A stretch of DNA of 64,000 bases from assembly GCA_947184155.2 (NCBI GenBank), contig CAMXCT020000376.1, positions 124,001 through 188,000 on the forward strand, read 5' to 3'. Below the pieces are notes generated by a model. It saw only the letters and a list, made by a program, of their open reading frames with translations, was not told the origin of the DNA and did no database searches. Below are positions 41,490 to 53,154 of the stretch, piece after piece (position 1 is the stretch's first letter; each line of letters opens with the position of its first letter). This DNA is from Cladocopium goreaui. Taxonomy: Eukaryota; Sar; Dinophyceae; Suessiales; Symbiodiniaceae. The position numbers and the translations under genes were made by a program.

Positions 41490-43600
41490 TTCTTGTACAG
41501 AATAGCTTATGGGTGTGTTTCACCTTTATTGTACTACTGCCACTTTCACTGAATTTGATATGGATTTCTTCCGCAATTAGTTTAAATTGCATGCTTTTGT
41601 TTTCCTGCATTGGTGGGTTGAATGCCCCATCAATGCTGCTTGTGGCAGCTTGTGGTGTTTTGCTCTGGGCTCTGGCCCCGTTTTGTTTTTGTGTTTTTTT
41701 TTGCGTGGGATGATATGCAAATCTGGCTGGGGGATTTGCATTTCGTCCTTCCGCCTTTGCGTTTTGGTTGTTGGTTTTTGCGATGTGTTGCTGCCCAAGT
41801 AAGCATATTTGTACAGCTGTGACTTGGGAAACCTGGTCCGATGTTTTGCCGATTTTATTCGTTTTGCCAGCTTTCAGGACCGAGCCTCTGAGCTTTATCG
41901 GCCGTACTCCGAGGAAAAAAAAGGTACAGATATGCATATGTAAAGACACATGGAGTGACGATACGACTTCGTCGTCCATGTGTACAGTGGTGACTTTTGG
42001 GCAGTGCAATCCACAGCAAAAGGGGGTGTGAATGGATATATATATATATATCCCACTGAGTGCCGTGTGTTGCACCTTTTACCTTTGAGATATCCGGAAA
42101 GGCATTTTCGACGACTTCCTGCATTGGAGACCAGATGTTTCGAGTCTGACTCGTTGACATGTTTTGGAAGATTCGGTCATTTCAGACCGTACAAGTGATT
42201 TGCTGGCGTTGTTGGCCGTTTAGAGGCTATTCTGCAACACTGGACAACGGGGATGACCTTTCTTGTCATCCTTGACATTGGTTGTTGTTTTGGACTTGCG
42301 TGGTCAACTTTGAGGTTATGGCCTGTCTTGGCCGTTCTGGACATGATTGGCCTGTTTTGGCCAGCTTCAGTGTCTCAAGCCATTTTGAGATGTTTTCGAG
42401 ATCAACAATGTGGATGTGATGCGTTTACCTGGAATTTTTGAGATTTCGAAAGCATTGACAATGCAAAGAGATGGAATGCATGCGTTATGGGCGTGTTTTT
42501 GCATCCAGGGAGTAAAGCTGAGACAGCATGGTTTGAGAGGAATTTCATTTTTTTTTGATGAGATCGATGACAAACAATGTCATCGAACAGTGAGGAAAAA
42601 ATCGTTTTGCTGCACACGTTTTCATGTCCGTTTTTCGACCACGTGAAACCAATTTTTTCACCCAAACAATTTAAACAAACAGTTTGAAGCAAGCGAGTTT
42701 GACAGAAATCGTTTTTTTGGAAGAGACGTCACAAGAAGTGACATTTTGCGTTTATGACTTCTCAAGGAAGCAACCATGTCAACAAAGATGTGGAAGAAAG
42801 ATAGCAACATGGGCATGTCAGACAGCTCATGTGTCTTTGTGTGTTGCGTGTAAAAGGAAAGCTGGGACCGGTGATTTCCGTTTTGCTGGGTTGTTTTCAC
42901 GACGTTTTTCACGGAGTTTGTAGGTGGTTTTTCTAGGAGACTTTGTAGTGAGGTGTAACTAGTTGTTTCTCGGTAACTAGGTTGAGCGCACGCACGCGTA
43001 AAGATTCCTGTTTGGAATTCTACATCGGGGCAAAGAAGGGGCCTTTTTTTGGACTTCAAAACGTAAGAAAAAGCAGGCGCGCAAAAATGGGCTTCCCCAG
43101 TAAACGTACTAGAAAAGTGCAATAGCACGGGTAAAGTATCATCGACTAAGAAGTCGGCCGAGATCCGCAAAGTTAATTACGGCGTGGTAGCAGAGGAATA
43201 CGTCCTCCAGTTCGCTTTTGCGTGAGCACCACCTCCGTGGCATAGGGGGTAACTATCCAAAGAGGAGAGCGGTGTCCATCTGGCCATGCTCCGTGAGGTT
43301 CAGCTGTTGCCATCTGCCAGTTTAGCAATCCTGTGGGAGATCTGCTGCCTTTGAATGCTGTCCGGGCGGCATCACTCATGCGAAGCTTGTGTAGGTGGGA
43401 TACTACCAAGTGAAACCTCCCATACTTTGTTCGATTTCCCAACCCAACCAGACTGGCAATAGGTCGTTCCTGTGCCATTTTGGATCAAGTCCTTCAACAA
43501 AGAAAGCAACATGAACAAAGAGTTCAGGGTATGTTCCATGTCATGTCATTGATTGCAAATAATCCGATATATAGGACTTGCAGTTGACATGACAACTCAT
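41490..43600. other. Spacer of unclear nature
   Basis: No recognisable protein. A short candidate exon at 41880-41922 lies between TTTCAG and GTACAG (DRASELYRPYSEEKK). The minus strand is open at 43173-43478 without any motif I know. Repeated GGCC(G/T)TT(C/T)TGG-type phrases occur at 42200-42370. Confidence 0.4.
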
Positions 43601-43638
43601 GGACATGTAAACATGTCACAGTCTTCATAAGAAAATTT

Positions 43639-44430
43639 TTGACTTTATCCAACCCGCCGGGAGCGTTGAACCATTGGCACACTGCTGCACCATGGAAGCC
43701 GAGGATGCGGAGCTGCAACGAGGAGTTCATCCTGATGACCTGGGTCGACGTGAAGTTCTCCCTGCAGATTTTGGAGGACAAAGAGGCGATTCCGGAAGAG
43801 GTCATCCCCTTCTTAGGGTTGAAGCTCAAGAGATTGAACGGCTCGATCTACCCGGTGAAGGTTCCGGCCAGCCAGCTGCTCCTCCCTCCGCTTGTCAACC
43901 TCGCCTCCCATTGGGTGTCGTTGGATGAGCCTTTGGAACCCAACCGAAGGTACTACCTGGTGTGCGTCAACCGCCGCTTGTTCGATGTCTTGAAGGCCTG
44001 CACAGAAGGATCAGATCAGACCATAGATCTGGTTCCTGACGGTGCTGATGAAACCATGACCCGCACAGTCCGCATGGTCTTCATGCAGCTGGCCACCACG
44101 GAGATCATTGACCTCATGGGCCGGCAGAATGAGCATCTTCGCACTGTTGAAGAGCGCCTGGAGAAGTTGATGGCGGAGGTCTGCAGGATCCGCAGCCGCC
44201 TTGGGCTGACAATGGAGTACATCCGTGCGACGCACCCTTACGCGGGCACTTCAGTTGCACATGCTGTTGCCGCCATAGCCATCATCTTGGACCTCATCAA
44301 CTTCCAGGAGCTCATCCAGGTAGTTTTTGAAAAGTCGGCATTGGCCGGCCACCAGAGGCACCATTGGGAAATCAGATCGCCTTTTCTGTTGTTGGCCATG
44401 GCCACTCTGTATCCTGAATCATTGACATGA
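43639..44430 (+). CDS. Unidentified GC3-rich coding exon or intronless gene (up to 263 aa)
   Basis: The longest non-repetitive open frame in the window. It has clear dinoflagellate-like codon use (many CTC, ATC, GTG, AAG, GGC), in contrast to the AT-rich flanks. It reads WVDVKFSLQILEDKEAIPEE, NRRYYLVCVNRRLFDVLKAC, an acidic stretch, then a helical TVEERLEKLMAEVCRIRSRL and a hydrophobic AHAVAAIAIILDLINFQELI. CCAG/GTAGTT at 44319 is a possible donor, in which case the last 37 codons are intron. The start is uncertain: the ATG at 43639 is followed by about 28 residues of weaker coding character, so an acceptor near 43700 is also possible. I do not recognise the family. It lies just upstream of a Copia remnant on the same strand, but its composition is not retrotransposon-like. 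Confidence 0.55.
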   Translation: MTLSNPPGALNHWHTAAPWKPRMRSCNEEFILMTWVDVKFSLQILEDKEAIPEEVIPFLGLKLKRLNGSIYPVKVPASQLLLPPLVNLASHWVSLDEPLEPNRRYYLVCVNRRLFDVLKACTEGSDQTIDLVPDGADETMTRTVRMVFMQLATTEIIDLMGRQNEHLRTVEERLEKLMAEVCRIRSRLGLTMEYIRATHPYAGTSVAHAVAAIAIILDLINFQELIQVVFEKSALAGHQRHHWEIRSPFLLLAMATLYPESLT

Positions 44431-44587
44431 TTTTACAGTTGCATTTCTTAGTTACACCTATTTTCATTTTTGGGCTCAAGGTTGGATCCTCAACACGACT
44501 TGTCAGAACACATCAGAGTGTACCATTGATCACCTGAAATCGAAGGATAGACCAACGAAAGGAAACCCCTGTTGGTGACATTTGTAC

Positions 44588-44600
44588 TTGGCATCAGAGC
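44588..44600 (+). promoter_or_regulatory. Copia-like primer binding site (TTGGCATCAGAGC)
   Basis: TTGGCATCAGAGC differs by one base from the TTGGTATCAGAGC sequence that many Copia elements use to prime from initiator tRNA-Met. It lies about 280 bases upstream of a Copia RNase H remnant on the same strand, so most of gag-pol would have to be deleted. The flanking LTR could not be delimited. Confidence 0.45.
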
Positions 44601-44859
44601 TGAGTGAAGTTTTTGAGATTTGCACGAAATCAGGCCAAAGATGGTTCTGTCGGGCCCTCAAGTCAGGTGACGTCAGAGTCAGAGGGAATACCCAAGTTGG
44701 AGATCGAGAGCAATTGAGAATTAGGGTATCTCAAACCCTGTAGGGCATCTCGAGCCCAGTTTAGCGGCTGGATGCTCAGTTCAAGTAACTGGTAGGATGT
44801 TGAAGGAAATCGAATCCTTGACATGACATCCGTATACAGGGCATCTGGACGATAGGTTG

Positions 44860-45343
44860 GCTATGGAGGAGAGCTACAGCGATGCAGACTGGAGCGCAAA
44901 CAAAGCAACGCGCGGATCGACGTCATGTGGGGCGCATTCCATTAAATTGCTTCATGTATGCCAGCAGTAGGAACCAGAAGGTGATCTCTTTGAGTTCTTG
45001 CGAGAGTGAGTTGGACAGTTTGGTAAGTTGTGCATGTGATGGACTTTTACATCAAAGCCTGCGCCATGTTTGTTCTCAATGGGTTGGTTGAGCATTTGCA
45101 ACATGCTGATTCAAGTTCGGCACGGCAGTTGGCATGCAGGCAGGATTGCGTGTGAGACATGTATCAGGGAAGCTGTTATGGATCCAGGAAAAGACGGCTG
45201 ATGGGGCATTTTCATTGCAACCAGTATCCACAGCTTACAATGTAGCAGACATCGGAACAAAGACTTTGAGTCGACAACGTTTGTTCTATCTCTTACATTC
45301 ATGTGGGTTGGTTCATGGTTTAGATTTTTCTGCAGTTGGTTAG
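44860..45343 (+). pseudogene. Copia-type retrotransposon RNase H domain, frameshifted
   Basis: Three successive frames carry consecutive parts of one domain: YSDADWSANKATRGSTSCGA, then FMYASSRNQKVISLSSCESE, then HADSSSARQLACRQ, and finally RVRHVSGKLLWIQEKTADG...NVADIGTKTLSRQRL. DADW, S-x-S-S-x-E-S-E, DSS-A and ADIGTK are the hallmarks of the RNase H domain that closes Copia polyproteins. At least three frame changes plus a stop make it non-functional. Reverse transcriptase and integrase are not present upstream. Confidence 0.85.
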
Positions 45344-46330
45344 CAGGAGTTTGCAAGTGTGAATGAGAAACTGATTGGATCACAACAGCTGAAAAAGGTG
45401 GCAAAGGCCATTTTGAGGATAGGATTGGCAATGGGCATTTCTGAGGGCCTTTGGCCTACAGGCGCTATGGCCGCTATGGCACAACAGCGCAACGACGTGG
45501 AGAAGATTCCAAAGAGCCGCATTTCTGTTGTGGTGGCATGTGCGTTTTTCTGCGTTTTCTTTTTCATGGTGATTGCAGCTTGCTGGAGAAGATTGAAAAA
45601 GATGGTGGAAAGCTTTGAGAAGGAGATGCGTTGGCAGGAGTCAGAACTTCATTGTTTGGAGCGGGAAAATCCAAGTCCATGGCAATCCTTAGTCTAGCGC
45701 TGCTGCAGGCAGCTTGGGAAACCGCATGGACGCACCAGACGTGAGATGTGAAAGCATTGAGGCTTCAATGGACTCTGAAGCGGCCAATTTGGCAACGTTT
45801 GACGAGGAGCACTTGGAAGCACATGGCTTCATCGACGAGGCCATTGATTGCGTGAGATTTGGATTGATGGAAATAGGTGATTTGTGAGATTTACCTCACT
45901 GGACAGGCAGCAACGTTCACACATGTTCACTCAGGAACGTGCCAATCTGGTGATTTGGAACTTACGTAATCGTGCAGAGACTACAGATACCCAAGATTCA
46001 ATCTACCTCAAGCTGGAGAAGATGCAGAAGAAGAGGGTCAAACAGAAGATCCACTTGTGGAGCCAAATGTGCATTCCCCTGGCCAAATAGAGGCCTTGCT
46101 GGAGAATATGCGGCGGGACCAAAACGTGGCCCTATCAAATGAACGTTGGATGGACGCTTCACAGATTCAATCAGAAATTTCAACTTTGATCGATGCAACA
46201 GCTGGAGGTGGTACGAGACATCCGCAATGTCTTCCAGCAGTTTTCAGAACGCACCGAAATAGAGGATCAGATGAGAGAATGGAGAGGTTTAGAGTCTATG
46301 TTGAAAACATTGCCTCATTAATGACATGAG
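45344..46330 (+). pseudogene. C-terminal extension of the Copia element, with a membrane segment
   Basis: Directly after the RNase H remnant the strand stays open in pieces. 45359-45697 reads KKVAKAILRIGLAMGISEGL and then a clear transmembrane segment, ISVVVACAFFCVFFFMVIAA, followed by a basic flank. 45730-45888 reads an acidic piece (FDEEHLEAHGFIDEAI), and later pieces at 45884-46329 are charged and helical. The pieces change frame, as in the RNase H part. My recollection is that dinoflagellate Copia polyproteins often extend past RNase H with a hydrophobic segment; that should be checked. The 3' LTR was not found. Confidence 0.5.
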
Positions 46331-49300
46331 GGAAAAGTTTGGTAGGATCAGATGATTTGTCCAGCCAAAAACGCTGGAAAATACGTCAAAGGTTGAATGG
46401 CGAGTTGTGCTCAACATCCAAAGGAGGAGTGCAGAAAACCGTAGATCCTACTCATAGCTTGGAGTTGCATGGATGACACAGCACAAATCGAGAAGAGTTC
46501 ATTTGCAATTTGCACAGTGCAGTTACATGAATATCATGTGGAATGTATTTACCTTGAGGCCCTTTTAGGCACAAAACAGAGAGCGCTGAGTTTTGCCCGT
46601 TGCTACGCAGTTTTACCAATAAACGTTGAAAATGGGCGTCAGTTTGTAAGGATCATTTTCTAATTTAAAATAAATATGGACAACGTAAATGTTTCTGATC
46701 CTGAAAGGTGTTCCTTCAAGGGCGGGGTGTGCCCAATTTCGGGCCCTGCACCCCTCCAACCTCGACTTCTCCATTTCATTTTGCAGAATTCTTTCCAAAT
46801 CAGCTTTAATCAGTGTCCAAACATCGAAAATCACAACACAGAAACCATGGTGGGAAAACAACGGATTCAAGTTTGGTTTCGGCTCTTTTTCTTGTGTCTT
46901 GCATCAGCGCAACGGTTGAAATCATTAGCAAAAAACTCAACAAAACCACTGGATATGTGCGGAGCTGGGCTAAACGAATCCTGAATTTGTAAGACAATTG
47001 TGCTCATGTGTAAGGTCGGCAACGAAAAACAATTTAGCGTTGTGCGCTTTAATGTCCACCATTGGCCCCGCTTTCAAAGTTGTTGCCGAGAGGCGTGGCA
47101 AAAAAAAACATTGCGTTCGGTTCCCGTCTTACTGTGTTTGATGCGTGCAAACCGCCTAGAGTGGAACCACGAAAAATGTGCATGTGATCAACAGGGATCT
47201 AATGCGTTGGTAATGGTGTTTTCATTCAAACTGTCAACGGAGACGCGTGACATGCGCCGTTCTCAAACAAAACCGGCGGTTCATTGCTTTGCGGGTGGCC
47301 GATTCATGCTGCCATGGATGACACAAAATGATTCCCATATTGTGCTGACATTTTTTTTTTCCTACCCACGAGACCCATTTGCTTTGGATTGTCACAGACA
47401 CCTGCCGATTTTGAAATATGGGACTGTTTGCATGACAAATTTCCAACCTGCTGCTCCACCACGCCCCCGGCGGGCGCAAGGCTCCCCGTCCCAATCTGAG
47501 GGGTTTGCAAGCTCTTGGATTTTCGGGCTGCTATTTACTTATGGACTTTGACATCTTTGACGCGAGATGACGCGAACAAATCTCAAGATTGGCCAGTAAA
47601 AACAACCGTTCCAACCGGTAACAATTGTGTTTTTGGAGATCAATTTACACAAAAATAATGCGCAAGGGAAACATATTTTTCTGGAAACGACAGTCTTTAA
47701 ATCATTCAAATACGAGGTTAAATTTCTCACAAATTCTCAACAGCAATGATCGTTGGGTTTCAAATTTTGGGTTTGGGAATGGTGCGTAGTTTTTTGCCGA
47801 ACCCAAAACAAAAAACGGAACCGCAACGCTGGAATATCTGGAATCTTGGAACCTTGGAACCTTGTAGCCCCGGGCCTTACACACAGCCACCACAGTTTGC
47901 TGTTATGTTGCAAAACTGGATCAATATTTAAAAATAAACGAGTAGGAACCACCGGGAACAAAGAGCAAAATGTTGTCCGCAAAACCTACCACGTCCACAG
48001 GAGGAACAAATTAAACAGATCCAGCCCTGCATGCCCAGTTGAGCCTCCACTTCCTCGTCGTTATTGGCACAACCAAACAAAACACCCTAGGTTTCAACAA
48101 ATTTCGAGTCGCAACAGGGGTTGTCGCGTGCCTGAATTTATGGAAAATGTTGATCCCCGTTCTTCCAATCAGGAAACATTTCGCTGGACTGGTTAGGAGA
48201 CAGGGAAAAAATCTCCATATTGCATGGTTGCATATGGTCGCACATTCCATCGGCAACCACTGTTTCCCACAATGCATCCCATGTTGTGTCGTCACAGGCG
48301 TTTGACATTTCCAATCTCGCAATCCATGCCGGCGCAATGGCACTAGCACTTTTGTTACCCACCAAATTTGCATTTCTACGCACGCTTTATAATTGTAATT
48401 TTTAAGTTCCGTCGTGGTTTGCACAAAAATGTGCTGAGAATGAGCAAGCAACGTGTGCGCAACGGTTTTCCGGACATACATACTCGGATTGTGTAAGGCA
48501 AACAGAAATCTGACATGCTATGACGCACAGGCGTGCGCTCCGCACAAAAATCCACCAGGGTGATCAAACATTGTCTTAACAACCAAGCGTTGGGCCGATT
48601 TTGCCAGCACAACTCCCCTCACTGTAGTGTCTGGATCGCCACATTCAAACATCTATTATATTGGTGAAGGCTTGTTCCCTGAGAATCCAAAGTGGCGAAA
48701 TAGAAAACAACAGAGCTCTCAGACAAAAATGCTCTGCGCAACAGGCTCTCGGAAAAAATGTTTTCCACGAAACATATACGAAACATCTTCTCGGGCCAAA
48801 GCCAACCTTTGGAAGATCGTGCTATCAAACACTCGATCATGCGTCGCGCCATTCCATCACGTTGTTGGCCGAAGTCACCGATATGTTGACTCACTCGCAG
48901 GAATATGTATCTGTCTACATTGATTTTCCACATATAGACTAATATAGACATAAGTACCTAAAGCTGAGGAAGGGTTTTGTTGTTTGCTCGGTAGAGGTTT
49001 TTTTCTTTGAGGCAAATGTTTTCAAAATTTGAAGAGTTCTTTGGACCCCCTAGGCTATCAGCTATTATCAGTATCAGCTTACGGATTTTTGTCAAAACTG
49101 TGAGCGGACAGGGTGCACATGTATTGGGAGTTTTGTAACCCAAGAAGTCCTAAGACCTCAAAAAGTACATCCTTGCGAAAAGTGGTCCTAAAAAGGGTTG
49201 TCGCCGAGCATTCATAGCAATGCCGAGGATTCCCCGGCCGAGGATTTTATAATTTTGCCGAAACTTCTACAGCCGAGGGTTTGTAGCGTTGAAAACTGTG

Positions 49301-49500
49301 CCGAAGATTCTACCGCCGGGAGTTTATATAGTAGTGCCAATAGTGCTAGATGTTTTGTTTCAACATCCACTTTGCAACCCCACTGAGGCAGCTGACATAG
49401 TTTTTTCCAATTTCAATGTTTGTGCCGTGCTGATTTACTGTTTTCGTTTTCTGGCCTGGATACAAGTGAGCGATTTTTTGTTGCGAAATGTTGTCATCAA
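46331..49500. other. Spacer without a supported gene
   Basis: Several open frames of 60-180 codons exist on both strands (for example 47000-47551 + and 48011-48481 -), but none has a motif, plausible codon bias or consistent splice signals. GCCGAGG/GCCGAAG phrases recur at 49200-49320. Confidence 0.45.
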
Positions 49501-49502
49501 GA

Positions 49503-49780
49503 ATGGGCTGCTCACGCTTGCTCACGCTTTGCTCACGTTTTGCTCACGCTTGCTCACGCTTTGCTCACGGTGTGCTCACGCTTTAGGGTCCTTTTGAGTC
49601 CTTACGAGGTTCCTTTTGGGTCTTTACGAGGGTGTGCTCACGGTTTGCTCACAGTTTGCTCATGGTTTGCTCATGGTTTGCTCACGGTTTGCTCACGGTT
49701 TGCTCACGGTTTGCTCACGGTTTGCTCAAAGTTTGTTCGCGCTGCTCACGCTTTGCTCATGCTTTGCTCACACTTTGGGG
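49503..49780 (+). repeat. TTTGCTCACGG 11-bp tandem repeat
   Basis: About twenty units of TTTGCTCACGG and variants, split by a short non-repeat containing GGTCCTTTTGAGTCCTTACG. Open frames here (Leu-Leu-Thr-Val-Cys-Ser-type peptides) are repeat products. Confidence 0.9.
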
Positions 49781-49989
49781 GATTATGTGTGTATCATGAT
49801 GAAGAAACCCAGAAGCAAACCATGCCACTTTTTTGTTGTTCCGAACCATGTGTACGTAAGGCACACAGCTTTCAGGCTGCAGACTCCTTGAGGCTGATTT
49901 TCAAATCTGGAAAAAAAACGCCCACATGCCATTCACAACCCTTCGCTGAAGCGGGGTTACCACACCCCTGCCTCAGCCTGAGATGTATG

Positions 49990-50220
49990 TGCAACGTTCC
50001 CTTTGAGCCTAAAGGACCCAGGAAGTATATCCTATATTATGGTATTATGACATGTTCCTTTGTAGCCCAAAGGGCCCAAAGAGTATATCTATAGATGGTA
50101 TTGTGTAACGTTCCTTTTAGGCCCAAAGGACCCAAAAAGTACATAGTCCCAACTATGCTGAATATGTTCCTTTTGGGACCACTTTCCACGAGATCGCATA
50201 GGACCTCAAAAAGTTGTCCC
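49990..50220 (+). repeat. Degenerate GTTCCTTTnRGCCYAAAGGACCC repeat (about 70 bp, 3-4 units)
   Basis: Units at about 49995, 50053, 50109 and 50165 share GTTCCTTT, then CCAAAGGACCC(A) and AAAGTATA. A relative (CCTAAGACCTCAAAAAGTAC) is at 49149. Confidence 0.7.
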
Positions 50221-50229
50221 TTAGACTTG

Positions 50230-52225
50230 CTGGGTAATCTACGTGCAAGATCGCCTGCCCATTGTCACTACGCCACTTCACCGCACAAATTTCGTTCGAA
50301 ACGGATTTTCTTGCACACGTGGTTGTGATTTCAGCAAACAAATCGTGACCATTGAAGTCCAAATCACTAGACTTTGTGTGTGTGTGCGTAATATATATAC
50401 ACATGTGCGTGAGTCAAGTCATGGGATTTTAATCCATGTCAAGCGAAATCCAGATATATTTCCGAATATCAAACGAACTAGAAGAAACAACTGGCCAGCA
50501 AAATCAGAACTTTATGAAGTTTTCTGCCTTCAGAAAAGTATGTGATACCACTGCTTGTGGTGGCAAATGCGTGGCAGCCAAGTAATGGCTAGGATGAAAG
50601 GATTTTTGTGTTATTTGTCCCAAAACAGGGAAGAACACGTAAAAGGTAGGATGGTCGTCCGGCAACTTTTGCACAAACTTAATGTCATCCGAAACTGAGA
50701 TTGCTAGGGGTTGACGAGGTTAGAGAACCTTCTCTGTAGGCACCTGCCTTCCGAGAGCAGGTCTATTCATCACAACCTGACATTACTGAACAAGGGTGCT
50801 GGTCAACAAACATGCAACATGTTTTTCCGCGGGCACGGTAAGTAATTTCGGCCACGATGCGCGCCTGGTGATGGCTCCGTCAACAGTTTGTCGGAGGCGA
50901 TCGGTCCCAGTGGGGGTGTGGCGCAGAACAGTTTTTGGACATGAGGAAGCAGAGAGTCAAGGGAGTCAAGCGTGCAAACCCTGAGGCAGTTCACCGTTTG
51001 GCGGGGAAAAAACAACCGAGGTCGCAGATCCAAATTTTGTGTTGTCTTTTTTAATGCTTACATACAGTCCATCCTACCCAGATTGCCATGTCTTGGAGCT
51101 GGGCACCGGGCAGCTTGGAAAGAAAATGTGAAAGACTCGGATGTTGAAATGCGAAGGCATTATTTTCCACCAGCCACCATTGATTGGGGCAAACCATGGC
51201 ATGAAAATTCGATGTTCTGGAACGAGACAATCGTGTCCGTTTGGCCCACAACAGACATGGAAACGCGAAGCGAACACATTTCCTCTATCCAATATTCGGA
51301 TTTTTGCAACCGGCAAATGGGGTAAAAAAATCATAAAAATCCAATGTGGAAATTATATCCCATTCACAAACGGGTGGGAGTCGGCTTTCGAAAATAAACT
51401 TTTTGGAGAGAGTTCAGCCTACCCAAAATAGTTTCTCGCCGATCACTGACCGAGCACTTATTAGCAAACCATGCATGAAATGTATCTCAAGAACGTAATC
51501 TGGGCAAAGGTACGAACCCTTTCGCCCTTCCGAGTCAATTCAAATTTATCATGGTCTTGAAGGGACACGGGAAAACAACCACGAACTAATCAGTCAGAAA
51601 GTTCCGGCAAAATTCTACATATAATTTCTCATTCATATTCCGGGAAGAATCGTGCTCAGCAATCAAAAGCCAGTGTTCGTTTCCAAAGTGTTGCGCAGCA
51701 AATTGGGGAAGAAGGTCGTCCCACCGTTGTGCTGGTCGTCCTCGTTTGCGATTTGGTTTGTGTCAAAATTTTGGCCCCAATCTGTGCGAGGATGCCATAA
51801 TAGATGTGCCCCGTGCCGCCAAACCTCTTTTAGTGCCCGTGCTGGCTGCGTGCCGGTCACGTTCTTCTCTCAAAAAATGAGTTCAAGTAGCGTTGCTCGA
51901 GCGCGTTTAAATGTACAACACGACAAACATGTTCCAACCGCTTCTGGGCATCATCATGCGTGTCCACAAAATCTCAAAAAAGGGCACATAACAACTGCTC
52001 TAAATCATCTCACGTCTCACAGGCGTGCCGCTGCGCAAGACGAACGTCACACCAAAGAAAGCGTCCCGAGTGCAAAGTACTTTCCCAATGTGTTTTCACT
52101 TTCTGACAACAATTTGCAATATATGACTCTCCACTTGCACTCACAAAATAGAAAGCCCCACTTGTCTAAAGTATTGCGCCGGCCAAGTGCCCCAGATGAC
52201 ATGTCAGTTCATGATTTGCAAAACG
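50230..52225. other. Spacer without a supported gene
   Basis: Open frames such as 51652-52230 on the + strand have no domain or codon bias that I can see. No repeats beyond short TATATA runs. Confidence 0.45.
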
Positions 52226-52299
52226 TTTAAACATGTAATTTTTCCCGAGAGCGCCTGCGAAGGGTTCTTCGTAAAAAAACAGCGGGTATATACATCTTC

Positions 52300-52680
52300 A
52301 CACCCTCACATTTGCTGATCTGCAGATCTTCACACCTTCACACCTGCTGATCTACATCTTCACACTCTCACATCTGCTGATCTACATCTTCACACCTTCG
52401 CATCTGCTGATCTACATCTTCACACCCTCACATCTGCTGATCTACATCTTCACACTCTCACACCTGCTGATCTTCACACCTTCACATCTGCAGATCTACA
52501 TCTTCACACCTGCACATCTGCAGATCTACATCTTCACACCTTCACATCTGCTCACGTACATCTTCACACCCTCACACCTGCAGATCTACATTTTCACACC
52601 TGCGCATCTGCGGATCTACATCTTCACACCTTCACATCTGCAGATCTACATCTTCACACCTTCACATTTGTAGATCTCCT
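52300..52680 (+). repeat. About 30-bp CATCTTCACACC...CATCTGCTGATCTA array (element C)
   Basis: About twelve units of ACATCTTCACACCTTCACAT followed by CTGCTGATCT or CTGCAGATCT. This looks like a doubled form of the 16-bp unit in element A. Confidence 0.85.
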
Positions 52681-52738
52681 CTCGCTCTTCCTTCTATCTC
52701 TCTCTTAAGGCGGGGGCGGTGCCACCGGAGCGCCACGC

Positions 52739-53150
52739 AACCCTTTCGCACGAAATGAACGTTGGACGTCAAAAACTGCGGTAAAATTGCGATTTTGAGG
52801 TGTCCATCGCAACCCTTTCGCATGAAATGGACGTTGGACGTCAAAAACTGCGGTAAAATTGTGATTTTCGTTGGTCGCCCGCAACCCCTTCGCACGAAAT
52901 GGACGTTGGACGTCAAAAACCGAGGTACAATCAGGATTTTAGTTAGTCGAGCGCAACCCTTTCGCACGAAATGGACGTTGGACTTTGAGGTGCCCATTGC
53001 AACTTTTCGCACGAAATGGACGTTGGACGTCAAAAACTGAGGTAAAACTGCGATTTTGAGGTGTCGCGGGCAACCCTTTCGCACGAAATGGACGTTGGAC
53101 GTCACAAAAGCAGAAGAAAAACTGAGGTAAAATTGCGATTTAACTTGTCC
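52739..53150 (+). repeat. 72-bp array (element C)
   Basis: AACCCTTTCGCACGAAATGG cores occur at 52739, 52811, 52883 and 52955 (exactly 72 apart), with later shortened units. GGACGTTGGACGTC replaces the GGGTCGATCGTC of element A. The AAAAT-TGCG-ATTTT dyad is retained in several units. Confidence 0.9.
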
Positions 53151-53154
53151 CATG

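Noticed and set aside
43173-43478. Minus-strand 101-codon gene
   Set aside because: Open and GC-balanced, but no motif, splice signals or codon bias; left as unexplained spacer.
44464-44482. Relict dinoflagellate spliced-leader sequence (CATTTTTGGGCTCAAG)
   Set aside because: It resembles the end of the dinoflagellate spliced leader (TTTTGGCTCAAG) but has an extra T and G and does not match further upstream, so it is probably chance.
47000-47551. 183-codon plus-strand frame
   Set aside because: Composition and codon use are those of the surrounding non-coding DNA; no domain is recognisable.
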